Below are positions 52,499 through 63,390 of a stretch of DNA of 64,000 nucleotides, in pieces. This DNA comes from Myxococcus fulvus (GTDB lineage Bacteria > Myxococcota > Myxococcia > Myxococcales > Myxococcaceae). The notes beneath the pieces were generated by a model. That model saw only the letters and a program-made list of their open reading frames with translations, was not told where the DNA came from and made no database searches. The position numbers and the translations under genes are program-made. The DNA lies in the NCBI RefSeq assembly GCF_900111765.1, contig NZ_FOIB01000005.1, positions 558,001 to 622,000 of the forward strand, written 5' to 3'. The stretch's first letter is position 1. Each line of letters starts with the position of its first letter.

Positions 52499-54001
52499 AT
52501 GAACCGAAGACAGCATGTGCTCTGGGCCGCGACAGGGCTATTCACCACCCTGGTCCTTTCCACCTCCGCGCTCGCAAAGGCCGAGGATGTCTCCGCCGAA
52601 GTGCTCACCGCGATGCAGCGGGACCTGGGGCTGACCGCCGAGCAGGTGCGTGATCGACTGGAGAACGAGGCCTTCGCCGCGCGTACGGAGCGGACGCTGC
52701 GCGGTGAGCTGGGTGACTCCTTCGCCGGCGCGTGGCTGAGCGAGACGGCAGACCGGCTCATTGTCGGCGTCACCACCGCCGCGGGCGAGCAGGCCGTGCG
52801 TCGGGCAGGCGCGGAGCCTCGCTGGGTGAGGCGCACGGAGCGGGAGCTGGACGCGCTGAAGGAGTCGCTGGACCGGGGCGCGGACGTGGTCAGCAAGGAC
52901 ATCCATGGCTGGTACGTGGACCTCCCCACCAACAGCGTCGTGGTGCTCGCCCAGGACACGGCGGCGGTGAACGCCGAGCGCTTCATCGCGGAGAGTGGAG
53001 TGAGGGACGGCGCCGTGCGGGTGGTCATCTCCCGCGAGCCATTCCGGCCCCGGTATGACGTACGAGGCGGTGATGCCTATTACATCAACAGCGTCAGCAC
53101 TCGCTGCACCATCGGCTTCGCCGTGGACGGAGGCTTTATCACCGCGGGCCACTGCGCCGCAGTGAACTCCTTCACGCTGGGCAACAACGGCGTGATTCAA
53201 GGCATCGTGCGCGGCTCGTCCTTCCCAATCAATGACTACGGCTGGGTGCAGGTGAGCTGGGACTGGATTCCACGGCCGTGGGTCTACAACTACGCGTGGG
53301 CCAACGTCCCTGTCGCCGGCTCCGCCGAGGCGGGCCTCAACACGTCCGTCTGTCGCTCGGGCTCCAGCAGCGGGTGGCACTGCGGAACCATCACGTCGAA
53401 GAACTTCACCGCCAACTACGCCGAAGGCCCCGTGTACGGACTCACGTTCACCAGGATGTGCGCGGAGCACGGCGACTCGGGGGGCCCGGTGCTCTGGGGC
53501 AACCAGGCGCAGGGCGTGGTCTCGGGCGGCTCGGGCACCTGCGCCGCCACCGGCGGCCACGTGCTCTTCCAGCCGGTGAACGAGATTCTCTCCGCCTACG
53601 GCCTGTCGCTCACCACCCAGGGCGCGAGTGAAATCGTCGGGCTCCAGGGCAGTTGCATCGACGTGGCCTACTCCAGCACGGCCAATGGGACGCCGCTCCA
53701 GCTCTGGACCTGCAACAGCACGGACGCGCAGAAGTGGAGCTTCCTCGCCGACGGCTCGTTGCGCGCCTTCGGCAAGTGCATGGATGTCACCTGGAGCTCC
53801 TCGACGAGCGGCACGCCCCTCCAGCTCTGGGACTGCAACGGCTCGGACGCGCAGAAGTTTTCCTTCAGCGACGCTGGCGAGCTGGTCAATCGGCTGACCC
53901 AGAAGTGCGTGACGGTGGAGAGCTCGAGCGGCGGCAACGGCGCGCGCCTGCAGATCTGGGAGTGCATCGGCGCCGCCACCCAGAAGTGGCAGCCGCGCTG
54001 A
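52499..54001 (+). CDS. Secreted streptogrisin/alpha-lytic-type serine protease with ricin-B domain
   Basis: This extracellular endopeptidase of 500 aa has a signal peptide (about 1-26). A pro-region of about 160 residues (LTAEQVRDRLENEAFAARTE) follows, a feature of alpha-lytic-type proteases that need it to fold. The S1 catalytic domain is at about 190-370, with His218 (FITAGHCA), Asp246 (SFPINDYGWV) and Ser327 (EHGDSGGPV). Cysteine pairs next to His218 and Ser327 match the family. Residues 380-500 form a ricin-type beta-trefoil with three repeats ending in Q-x-W motifs (DAQKWSF, DAQKFSF, ATQKWQP), which should bind carbohydrate. Likely roles are predation or degradation of wall-bound protein. 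The start follows AAAGGATG. Confidence 0.92.
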   Translation: MNRRQHVLWAATGLFTTLVLSTSALAKAEDVSAEVLTAMQRDLGLTAEQVRDRLENEAFAARTERTLRGELGDSFAGAWLSETADRLIVGVTTAAGEQAVRRAGAEPRWVRRTERELDALKESLDRGADVVSKDIHGWYVDLPTNSVVVLAQDTAAVNAERFIAESGVRDGAVRVVISREPFRPRYDVRGGDAYYINSVSTRCTIGFAVDGGFITAGHCAAVNSFTLGNNGVIQGIVRGSSFPINDYGWVQVSWDWIPRPWVYNYAWANVPVAGSAEAGLNTSVCRSGSSSGWHCGTITSKNFTANYAEGPVYGLTFTRMCAEHGDSGGPVLWGNQAQGVVSGGSGTCAATGGHVLFQPVNEILSAYGLSLTTQGASEIVGLQGSCIDVAYSSTANGTPLQLWTCNSTDAQKWSFLADGSLRAFGKCMDVTWSSSTSGTPLQLWDCNGSDAQKFSFSDAGELVNRLTQKCVTVESSSGGNGARLQIWECIGAATQKWQPR

Positions 54002-54125
54002 CTCCGGCATCCACGAGCGGCAGGGCCCGGACAACCGGACGCTGCCGCTCGCGGAGGCGTCACTCAGGGCGAGACGGTCAGGTCCGCGGGAGACCGGTGG
54101 GCCACCTCGTACGGGGCGGCCCGCC

Positions 54126-55799
54126 CTACGGATTCGCCAGGACGGACAAATCCGAAGACACGACGGGGCCGGACGTCATGGACCCACAGCGGGAAGCACC
54201 ATCCCCGGTCGTGGGGTTGAACTCGTTCAAGAAGACGACGCGCAGCGAGTAGCCCGGGGCGGCGCCGAAGACGCCGCGAAGGCGCTGCGCATCCGTGGCC
54301 GTGTCATTGACACCGAAGCGCACCGACGCATTGCCGAACATGTTGTGCGCCTTGAACGTGCAGCCCGACGTGTACTGGTACGTCGACGTGGAGAGCGCCG
54401 TCGGCCACGTGCGCGCCAGCAAGCGGGCGATGGGCTGGCCATACCAGACGGGATTGGACGCACGGCTCAACGTCTGCGGATTCGGCCACGTGGTGGAGCC
54501 GTAGCGCGGAACGCCACCAGGCCCCGAGTAGAGCGTCGTCTGGGGCGTCACACCGGCGACGTAGTCGTTCACACCCAGGCCGCTCGCGAGCAGCGTCAGG
54601 TTCTCGCCCGAGGGGAAGAGCGTCGCGCTCCGGGTCATGTCGAACGCGTCGTACGGGACGTTGATCTTGATGGAGGGCGCCGGCAGCTTGAGGTTGACGA
54701 GCAACTCGTTGGTGCGCGTCGTCGAGCCATCGAGGAACAGCTGCACGGAGCCCGTCCCCGGCAGCGACGCGATGATGGAATTCTCGATGGTGGAGCTCAT
54801 GCTGCCCGCCGCCTCGCTCTCGACGATGTCGTAGATGAGGTTGGGGATGAGGCCGAGGATGGGGACGACCTGCACCGCGTTGCAGAGGAACGGCCAATCG
54901 AGGCTCGCCTGGGGCGCCGTCACCCAATCCACCGAGATGCCCGAGAAATCCGCCTTCAGCTTGAACGTGCCATAGGCCCGAATCGTCGGGTCGCACCAGT
55001 TGTTGATGTCCGTCTTGAACTTGAACGAGAAGCCCACGCCATTCGAGGTGACGGAGAGCTGGAGGCTGCTCGGGTCATAGTCGTAGATGCGGCGCATGGA
55101 GCCATCCGTCGACGTGATGACGGTCGAGTTCGTCTCGCGATTGAACTTCTCGTAGAGCGCCTTGCCGAACATGTTCCACAGCTCGGCCCGCGAGAACCCC
55201 ATGGGCGCGGAGGCGTAGCTCGCCTCGACGGTATCCACCTGCACCATCGGGAAGCTGTACGTCGCGACACCGCTGCCGAAGGTGCGCCCTACGGTGATGG
55301 TCACCTGGTTCGTGGAGCCGTCTCCCAGATAGGGGAAGAAGATCCACAAGTTGTAGCCGTAACGGCTGGGGTCCGCGGGCTGGTACGAGGCGTCCGTGGC
55401 GGAATACCAATAGCCATCCGTATACGTCGACGTCAGGACGCGAGAGCCGACCTTGACCTCCTTGATGTACGTGCACCTGTCGGTGATGAGCTCGAAGCGG
55501 AGGCCATTGGCGGAGACGTATTCGATGCCTCCGCGGCGGATGCGGCCACTCTCGGGATTCCAGTTCGCGGGCGCGCCGCCGCCCATGTTCAGGGCCGGCG
55601 GGCTCATCAGCGTATTGGTGAAGATCTGCGGAGTGGTGCCCGCGTTGCCGCACGCATTCTGGATCGTCCAGTCGCCCCGGACGGCCGGGTCGGCTCGCGC
55701 GGCGAGCGGCTCGGCTTCGTTTTCAGGGAGACCGTCTTGACCACAGCCGAACGCAAGCAACAGGAGCAACATGGCCGTGAGACGGCGCAATGAACACAT
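54126..55799 (-). CDS. Large lipoprotein of unknown function
   Basis: The 557-aa product starts at ATG 55799 after GAGGTT and has a lipoprotein signal (LTAMLLLLLAFGCGQDG) with Cys at about 19. The mature protein is rich in Ser, Thr, Asn and aromatic residues with alternating hydrophobic strands, giving the impression of a beta-sandwich or beta-barrel surface protein. A short hydrophobic, helical stretch lies near the middle (AVQVVPILGLIPNLIYDIV). Few cysteines are present and I see no catalytic motif. Base composition is lower in GC than its neighbours, with many ATC/AAC/TAC codons, which may reflect secretion bias or transfer. I do not recognise a family. Confidence 0.75.
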   Translation of the reverse strand: MCSLRRLTAMLLLLLAFGCGQDGLPENEAEPLAARADPAVRGDWTIQNACGNAGTTPQIFTNTLMSPPALNMGGGAPANWNPESGRIRRGGIEYVSANGLRFELITDRCTYIKEVKVGSRVLTSTYTDGYWYSATDASYQPADPSRYGYNLWIFFPYLGDGSTNQVTITVGRTFGSGVATYSFPMVQVDTVEASYASAPMGFSRAELWNMFGKALYEKFNRETNSTVITSTDGSMRRIYDYDPSSLQLSVTSNGVGFSFKFKTDINNWCDPTIRAYGTFKLKADFSGISVDWVTAPQASLDWPFLCNAVQVVPILGLIPNLIYDIVESEAAGSMSSTIENSIIASLPGTGSVQLFLDGSTTRTNELLVNLKLPAPSIKINVPYDAFDMTRSATLFPSGENLTLLASGLGVNDYVAGVTPQTTLYSGPGGVPRYGSTTWPNPQTLSRASNPVWYGQPIARLLARTWPTALSTSTYQYTSGCTFKAHNMFGNASVRFGVNDTATDAQRLRGVFGAAPGYSLRVVFLNEFNPTTGDGASRCGSMTSGPVVSSDLSVLANP

Positions 55800-56018
55800 G
55801 GAGAACCTCGAGTGGAAGGGCGCATCCCTGGCGCCGTGAGCAGACACGGTCCAGCGGGCCAAGACAGTCGCAGCGTGTCTACACTTCCACCCGGCGTGAG
55901 GCTTCCTCACGGGCGCCATGTGCTTCCGCGGCCACGCCAATCACTTCATCGAAAAGATGGCAGCCTTTGACAGCACAGGACGAAGCGCCCTGCATGGGAG
56001 GGCGCCTCCACCCCTGAC

Positions 56019-56915
56019 CTACGCCGCCGCGCGCGCCTGCTCCACCGCGGGCACCAGCACCGCCTTCGCCCACTGCGCCAGCGTCGTGGACGTGGTGGTC
56101 TCCGCGCTGCGGGGCTCGGCGGGGTCCATCCGGCCCTCGCCCACGGCCTGGTACATCTCCGCCAGCAGCCCCACCAGGAAGTCCGGCAGGCCGTACCCCA
56201 TCATCGCCTTGCGGAAGTCGTCGATGGAGATCTGCACGGCGCTCACCGGCTTGCCGGACACCTCCGTGAGGATGCGCGCCACGTCCGCGTACGACAGGTG
56301 CGCGGGGCCGTGGACGCCGATGATGCGAGAGCCCTTCCAGCCCGCGTCCAGCAGCACGTCCGCTGCCTTGCGCGCGATGTCCGCCACCGCCACCATGGGC
56401 AGCGCGCGCGTCAGGGGGATGGGCACGAACAACGAGCCCGCGCTCGCCAGCGTCGGCAGCGACTGCAGCAGGTTCTCCATGAAGTAGCCCGGACGCAGGA
56501 TGGTGACGTCCGCGACCGCGGCCTTGAACGACTCCTCCACCGCCAGGAGCGCACCCACCGGGCCCGTGCCCCGCCCCGTCTGCGCGCCGATGCTCGACAA
56601 CACCACCACCCGCTTCACGCCGTGCTGCTTCGCCTTGCCCGCCGCCACCCGCGCCGTCGCCTCGGCCCAGTCGAGGAAGTCCGGCCGCGTCGCCGGGGGC
56701 GTCAGCCAGAAGACGGCGCTCGCTCCCGCGAAGGCCTTGTCCAGCACCGCCGCGTCATCCGTGGAGCCCTCCACCACCTTCGCGCCGCGCTTGACCAGGT
56801 CCTCCACCTTGCGCGCGTCCCGGCTGATGAGCGTGAGCTGCTGGCCCGCGTCGAGCAGCGCGTGCGCGAGGGGACGGCCAATGTTTCCATTCGGGGTGTT
56901 GATGACGATGCTCAT
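56019..56915 (-). CDS. NmrA-like NAD(P)-binding protein (atypical SDR)
   Basis: The 298-aa protein begins SIVINTPNGNIGRPLAHALL, a nucleotide-binding loop of the NmrA/quinone-reductase subgroup (xxNGxxG in place of GxxGxxG). It continues with LTLISRDARKVEDLVKRGAK, VVVLSSIGAQTG and LRPGYFMENLLQSL, all typical of NmrA-type proteins. These are either redox sensors that bind NADP or azoreductase/quinone-reductase-like enzymes; the YxxxK pair of classical SDRs is not in the expected place. It is divergent from a LysR gene with 74 bp between starts, so it is probably that regulator's target. Start is ATG 56915. Confidence 0.82.
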   Translation of the reverse strand: MSIVINTPNGNIGRPLAHALLDAGQQLTLISRDARKVEDLVKRGAKVVEGSTDDAAVLDKAFAGASAVFWLTPPATRPDFLDWAEATARVAAGKAKQHGVKRVVVLSSIGAQTGRGTGPVGALLAVEESFKAAVADVTILRPGYFMENLLQSLPTLASAGSLFVPIPLTRALPMVAVADIARKAADVLLDAGWKGSRIIGVHGPAHLSYADVARILTEVSGKPVSAVQISIDDFRKAMMGYGLPDFLVGLLAEMYQAVGEGRMDPAEPRSAETTTSTTLAQWAKAVLVPAVEQARAAA

Positions 56916-56964
56916 GGGCGGCTCCAGTGACTTCGAGATGGGCGAAAGATGCGCCCGGCCACAC

Positions 56965-56989
56965 CATGAGGCGACCGCATGTTACTCAT
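56965..56989. promoter_or_regulatory. Dyad in the NmrA/LysR divergent promoter
   Basis: ATGAG and CTCAT flank 14 bp here, directly upstream of the LysR start, in a 74-bp divergent promoter region. LysR proteins bind T-N11-A-type dyads in such positions. The match is short. Confidence 0.3.
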
Positions 56990-58009
56990 ATGCCCATGAG
57001 CGCCATGCATACCGCCCGCCGCAAGGCCCGCGCCCCCAGACGGCCCCGTGCCCCCCGCACCCCCGCGCCGAGCCCGCCCGCGAAGCCCGACCTGGACCTG
57101 GCGAACATCAACCTCAACCTCGCGGTGGCGCTCGACGCCCTGCTCACCGAAGGCAACGTCACCCGCGCCGCGGCCCGCGTGGGCATCACCCAGTCCGCGA
57201 TGAGCCACGCGCTCAGGCAGCTGCGCGAGCTGCTCGGGGACGCGCTCCTCATCCGGGGCCGTGGAGGGATGGTGCGCACGCCTCGCGCCGAGCAGCTCGC
57301 CGCGCCGCTGCACCGCGGCCTGCTCGAGGTCCAGCGCGCCCTGCGCAACGAGTCCGTCTTCGACCCCAAGGCCTCCTCGCGGCGCTTCATCCTCGCCACG
57401 ACGGACTACTTCGCCTCCGCGCTGCTCCCGTCCCTCCTGGAGCTGATGGACACCGAGGCCCCCCTGGTGGACCTGGTGGTGCGCCCCCTCGTCATCCCCC
57501 AAATCGAGGCCCAGCTGGAGAGCGGCGAGCTGGACCTGGTCGTCGGCGCCTACCCGGAGCCGTCCCCCGTCCTGCGCCAGCAAAAACTGTTTACCGAGCA
57601 CTTCGTCTGCGTCGTGCGCCGCGACAACTCCGTGGTGAAGCAACGGTTGGACCTGGAAACATTCCTGCGGCTGCCACACGTGTTGATGAGCCCGCGCGGC
57701 GAGGGCGTGGGCTCGGTGGACATCGCGCTGGAGAAGCTGGGTCGCACGCGACGCATCGGCGTGCGGCTGCCGTACTTCCTCACCGCGGCGCTGGCGGTGA
57801 CTCGCACCAACCACGTGCTCACCGCCCCTCGCCGGCTCGCCGAGCTGTTCGTCGAGCCAGGCAACCTCCGCATCCTCCCTCCCCCCGTGGAGCTCGCTCC
57901 GTTCGACGTCCTCCAGGTCTGGCACGAGCGTTTCGACGACGACCCGGCCCACCGGTGGCTCCGGGGGATGATGCTCCGCGCCGCCGCCGCACCGCGTAGC
58001 AGCCGCTAA
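56990..58009 (+). CDS. LysR-family transcriptional regulator
   Basis: The 339-aa protein has an Arg/Pro/Ala-rich N-terminal tail (TARRKARAPRRPRAPRTPAP) of about 35 residues. The winged helix-turn-helix follows (NVTRAAARVGITQSAMSHAL), then the effector domain (RRFILATTDYFASALLPSLL). The recognition region and the MSHALRQLRELLGDALL helix resemble the NodD-like branch of the family. Starts at 56990, 56996 and 57005 are all possible, and none has a good ribosome site; I give the longest. The basic tail is unusual for LysR proteins and may add DNA contacts. It is divergent from the NmrA-like gene. Confidence 0.85.
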   Translation: MPMSAMHTARRKARAPRRPRAPRTPAPSPPAKPDLDLANINLNLAVALDALLTEGNVTRAAARVGITQSAMSHALRQLRELLGDALLIRGRGGMVRTPRAEQLAAPLHRGLLEVQRALRNESVFDPKASSRRFILATTDYFASALLPSLLELMDTEAPLVDLVVRPLVIPQIEAQLESGELDLVVGAYPEPSPVLRQQKLFTEHFVCVVRRDNSVVKQRLDLETFLRLPHVLMSPRGEGVGSVDIALEKLGRTRRIGVRLPYFLTAALAVTRTNHVLTAPRRLAELFVEPGNLRILPPPVELAPFDVLQVWHERFDDDPAHRWLRGMMLRAAAAPRSSR

Positions 58010-58035
58010 CCCCGCGACAGTCCACGGCTTTTTTC

Positions 58036-58063
58036 CGGCGAGCAGTCGGGCTGTCGCTCGCCG
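58036..58063 (+). terminator. Hairpin after the LysR gene
   Basis: CGGCGAGC (58036-58043) pairs exactly with GCTCGCCG (58056-58063), 26 bp after the stop. The T-run lies before the stem rather than after it, so intrinsic termination is doubtful. A second stem, CTGTCG/CGACAG (58051-58067), overlaps the right arm. Confidence 0.35.
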
Positions 58064-58134
58064 ACAGGGGCACTGAACGCCGATTCACCTGTGGGCGAGC
58101 ATGCGACGGGCCGACCGGTGTAGGGTGTGACCCT

Positions 58135-58755
58135 ATGACTTCTTCCGAGAAGCTGATTTTCACGCAAACCGTGGAAGCGCTCTTCCTTCGCGCTCTCGAG
58201 AACCGGCTCACGCCCGCGTGCCGCGAGCACCTGCGTCGTGCGGGGCTGGACCTCGAGCAGAAGCTGGAGCGGACCTACACGCTGGAGCAATGGAAGGAGT
58301 TCCTTCGCATCGCCGCGGGTCACGTCTACGGCGGAGTTCCCGCCGAGGCCGCGTACTACTCGCTGGGCGAGCGCTTCATGGACGCCTACTTCGGGACCTT
58401 CTTCGGTCGCGCGCTCCTGGGCGTCGTGCGGCTCGCCGGTCCCCGGAGGATGCTGCTGCGGGCGGGGATGGGCTTTCGCGCCGGCAACAACTTCAGTGTG
58501 GTCGAAATCGTCGAGCGCAGCCCCACTTTCCTGGAGCTGCGGATGAACGACGTGCTGGCGGACCTGCCCACGTTCTCCGCGGGGCTCCTGGCCCGGGCGG
58601 TGGAGCTGTGTGGTGGCTTCCGCGTGGTGGTGCTGCCGGAGGAGTTCGACGGCACGGCGTCGACGTTCCACATCCGCTGGGCGGAGGTGACGGCGGAGGC
58701 GGCCATGCCTCCTCCCGAGGATGGTTCGGCGGGCGCGTCGCGTCCTCGCGCCTGA
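58135..58755 (+). CDS. DUF2378 (TIGR02265) myxobacterial protein
   Basis: The 206-aa protein belongs to the DUF2378 family, which is largely confined to myxobacteria and present there in many copies. Typical segments are EKLIFTQTVEALFLRALENR at the start, YTLEQWKEFLRIAAGHVYGG, YYSLGERFMDAYFGTFFGRA, and the beta-rich second half ending in STFHIRW. There is no signal peptide or membrane helix, and the biochemical role is unknown. The start ATG 58135 is well defined by the family N-terminus. A Pro/Ser/Ala-rich tail follows the domain. The DUF3014 gene on the same strand begins 196 bp later. Confidence 0.85.
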   Translation: MTSSEKLIFTQTVEALFLRALENRLTPACREHLRRAGLDLEQKLERTYTLEQWKEFLRIAAGHVYGGVPAEAAYYSLGERFMDAYFGTFFGRALLGVVRLAGPRRMLLRAGMGFRAGNNFSVVEIVERSPTFLELRMNDVLADLPTFSAGLLARAVELCGGFRVVVLPEEFDGTASTFHIRWAEVTAEAAMPPPEDGSAGASRPRA

Positions 58756-58951
58756 GCTGCGCCTGAGTCCCGCGTGCCCCCCTGTCGCAATCCGCCAGGG
58801 GGACGCGCGGAACGCCATGCTCGTGCAGCTTGCGAGCGGGCGCGTCAGAGGTCCCGGGAGCCCGCGCTCCCGAGTGAGGCCTCGCCGCCCTCCCCACGTC
58901 CCCTTCGCTGGCATCCGCACTGCAATCGCTGAGTCCCGAAGCGGAGGACTC

Positions 58952-59749
58952 ATGGACGGCAATGGCGGTGATGTGGTGGGGAAGCTCGAGCGTGGCGCGC
59001 TCTGGGGTTGGGGCCTGGTGATTCTGGTGGCGGCGGTGCTCGCGGGGGCTGGGGTGTGGCACGGCCTGCTGCATGGCGCACCGGACACGCCCGCCGCGCC
59101 GCTGCCCGTCGCCCAGGCCCCCAGGTCGTTGGACCGGGGCCCGGACACGCCGCTGCCTCCCGCGACGGAAATCGACGCACTCCTGCGCTCGCGGCTGGCG
59201 GGGGCCTCGTCCCAGCGCGAGTTCGGGGTGTGGCTGCGCGAGGCGGACCTGCTGCGCCGCTTCGTCGCCGTGGTGTCGAACATGGCCAGCGGCGAGAGTC
59301 CCCGCGCGGTGGTGGGCTTCCTGGCTCCGTCCGGTGACTTCCAGGTCCGCACCCACGAGGGGCGCACGCACATCGCGAAGCGGACGTACGGCCGCCATGA
59401 CGCGGTGGGCCGGGTGGTGGGCAGCCTGGACTCGACGCTGCTGGTGGACACGTACCGCGAGGTGCGGCGGCTGGCCGAGCGCCTCCACCAGGAGAGCGCG
59501 CCGCCGGGCAGCTCCTTCGAGTCCACGCTCCAGCGCGCCTTCGAGCAGGTGCTCGCGGTGCCGGTGCTCGACGGCGACGTGGAGGTGATGGCCCGGGGCG
59601 CGCTGTACGTGTACGCGGACCCGGCGCTGGAGGCGCTCACGCCCGCGCAGAAGCACCTGCTGCGGATGGGCCCCGCGAACCTGCGCCTCATCCAGGGCAA
59701 GGTCCGCGAGGTGTCACAGAAGCTCAACCAGCAGGCCTCGAGGCCCTGA
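58952..59749 (+). CDS. DUF3014 membrane-anchored protein
   Basis: The 265-aa protein starts at ATG 58952 after GCGGAGG. One membrane helix lies at about 17-38 (ALWGWGLVILVAAVLAGAGV), so the domain is held outside the cytoplasm by an uncleaved anchor. A Pro-rich spacer leads to the DUF3014 domain: WLREADLLRRFVAVVSNMAS, RYGRHDAV-like (KRTYGRHDAVGRVVGSLDST), and the closing YADPALEALTPAQKHLLRMG. The family is common in proteobacteria and has no known function. It ends 113 bp before the histidine kinase start on the same strand, so it may be transcribed with the two-component pair. Confidence 0.82.
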   Translation: MDGNGGDVVGKLERGALWGWGLVILVAAVLAGAGVWHGLLHGAPDTPAAPLPVAQAPRSLDRGPDTPLPPATEIDALLRSRLAGASSQREFGVWLREADLLRRFVAVVSNMASGESPRAVVGFLAPSGDFQVRTHEGRTHIAKRTYGRHDAVGRVVGSLDSTLLVDTYREVRRLAERLHQESAPPGSSFESTLQRAFEQVLAVPVLDGDVEVMARGALYVYADPALEALTPAQKHLLRMGPANLRLIQGKVREVSQKLNQQASRP

Positions 59750-59862
59750 GTCCTCCGTTGCCGCCCGAGCCGGGCACCGACACGACGTCCGGGCCCCCGG
59801 AGCAGGGGCGGCCCGGCGGGCAACATCCCCCTCTTCCGCGCGGGATGTTGCTATCTGCCCCC

Positions 59863-61966
59863 ATGCGCCTCTCCCTCCTGCCCGTCCTGTTGTTGTGCAC
59901 GGCGCTCACCGGCGTCATCGGCGGAGCCGTGTATTTCATCCAGCGGGACAGGCAGGCGCTGGTGGACCAGTTCGCCCGGGAGCGGCAGGCCCAGCTGCGC
60001 GAGGCCGCGCGCGGAGTGTCCGAGGCCCTGGAGGACGTGGGGGAGGACCTGCGCTTCACCGCCGAGCTGCTCTCCCAGCCGGGCTCGCCCGAGGAGCACC
60101 GCCGGGAGCTGCGCGCGCTGCTGGAGGCCGTGGGCCAGTACAAGGCCATCGTCGTCTTCGGTCCCGAGGGCGACGAGCGCCTGCGCCTGTTGGACCGGCG
60201 CACCGGTGAGTCCATCGCCCGGCAGTACCCCGCCCAGGCGCTGACCCTCACGGCGAAGAGCGCGCTCGAGGGGCCCGAGGGCCACATCGCGTCCTCGCCG
60301 CCGTTGAGCGGGGATGTGTCCGGGTGGCTGCGGGCCTTCGCCACCGCGCTGCCGGAGGACTCGCCGGGGGGTGGTGGCGCGGTGGTGGTGCTGGTGGACG
60401 CCGAGCCCCTCTTCGCGCCGCTCAAGCTGCTCACCGCGGAGAGCGACACGAACCTCCTGCTCCTGGGCGCGCACGGCACGCCCACCGCGCTGAGCGCGCC
60501 GATGCTGGCGGCCCGCTACCAGCAGCTCGGAACTGGAGCGCAGGACACGCCGGGGCTGGCGCTCCTGGCCTCGCGCCTGCGCGAGGGTGAGGCGGGCTCG
60601 CTCGTCATCGACCGCGCCGAGGCGATGGTGCTGGGGCTGGGCGACGCGGAGGTGGTGGCGAGCTTCGCGCCGGTGGGCATGAAGAACGGCGCGCTGTGGC
60701 CGCTGGCGTCGCTGTCCTCCACGCGCGGGCTGCGCTCGCACGAGCGGAGCCTGGTGCTGCGGCTGTCGTTCGCGGCCTTCCTGTTCTCGTCGTTCCTCAT
60801 CGCCTTCGGCGTGTACGTGGTGCTGGCGCGAAGCCGCGCGGTGGCGCTCCAGGAGAGCCTGCGGCACGCCAGCCGCCTGGCCCACCTGCACGACAAGACG
60901 CAGAAGATCCTCGACCACATCCCCACGGGCGTGCTGGCGCTGTCCACGTCGGGCCGCATCACCTCCGCCAACCAGGCGCTCAGCTCGCGGATGCCGAAGG
61001 ACGTGGTGGGCGCCACGCTCGCCGCGGCGTTCCCCCAGGCCCACGCGCCCGTCATCCAGCGACTGGAGGAGCTGGTCAACGCCGCGGGCCAGGACAACCG
61101 CGTGCGCAGCCTGCACGCCGAGCCGCTGCGCCTGTTCGAGTCGGAGGGCCAGTACAACGTCCACGCGGTGCCGCTGGAGCCGCACCAGCCCGACGTGCGC
61201 ACGCTGCTGGTGCTGGAGGACCTGAGCAACCTGCGCGCGCTGGAGGGGCAGCTCTTGCGCGCGGAGAAGCTCGCCACCGTGGGCGTGCTCGCGGCGGGAA
61301 TCGCGCATGAAATCGGCACCCCGCTGGGCATCATCCGCGGCCGGGCCGAGTACGTGCAGGACAAGCTGGGCCCGGAGCACCCGCAGTCCCCGGGCGTGGG
61401 CGCCATCGTCGAGCAGATCGACCGCGTCAGCCGCACCATCCGCCAGCTGCTGGACTTCTCGCGGCTGCAGCCCGCCGAGTCGCGCGCGGTGACGTTGGGG
61501 CCGCTCGTCCGGAGCGTGCAGGAGCTGTTGCGCGTCGAGGCGGAGCGGCGCCACGTCGATTTGAAGTGGGAGGTGTCCCAGCCCCTGCCCGCGCTGGCGG
61601 CGGACGCGGACCAGCTCCAGCAGGTCCTGGTGAACCTGGTGCTCAACGCGTGCGACGCGTGCGAGCCCGGAGGCCAGGTGCGGCTGACGGCGACGCCGGG
61701 CGAGGCGGACGCGTCCGGCGCGTGGGGGCGCGTGTGCATCACCATCGAGGACAATGGGTGCGGCATCGCCCCCAGGCACCTGCACCAGGTCTTCGACCCA
61801 TTCTTCACCACCAAGAAGCGCGGCCTGGGCACGGGCCTGGGACTCACCATGGTGGCGCACATCGTGCGCAACCACGGTGGACGCATCGAGCTGGACAGCG
61901 CGCCCGGTCAAGGCACGCGAGTGATGCTGCAGTGGCCCGCCGCGGCCCCCGCGCGAGAGGAGCAAC

Positions 61967-61977
<11 letters not shown>
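59863..61977 (+). CDS. NtrB-type sensor histidine kinase
   Basis: This is a membrane sensor kinase of 704 aa. Helices at about 4-24 and 300-322 flank a periplasmic domain of about 275 residues that resembles a double-PAS/dCACHE fold (AIVVFGPEGDERLRLLDRRT). A cytoplasmic PAS domain (about 345-460) follows. The dimerisation domain has His482 (GIAHEIGTPLGIIRGRAEY). The ATPase domain has the N-box LVNLVLNACDAC, G1 EDNGCGI, F-box FDPFFTTK and G2 GTGLGL, so it should autophosphorylate. An ATG at 59845 is an alternative start. The stop overlaps the start of the NtrC-type regulator by 11 bp, so the two form a cognate pair. Confidence 0.92.
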
Positions 61978-63328
<1,351 letters not shown>

Positions 63329-63390
63329 CCATCTCCCAGCCCCCCCATGCTCCGGTGGCCACGCGTCCGGAGCCGGAGCGTCCCTCAACG

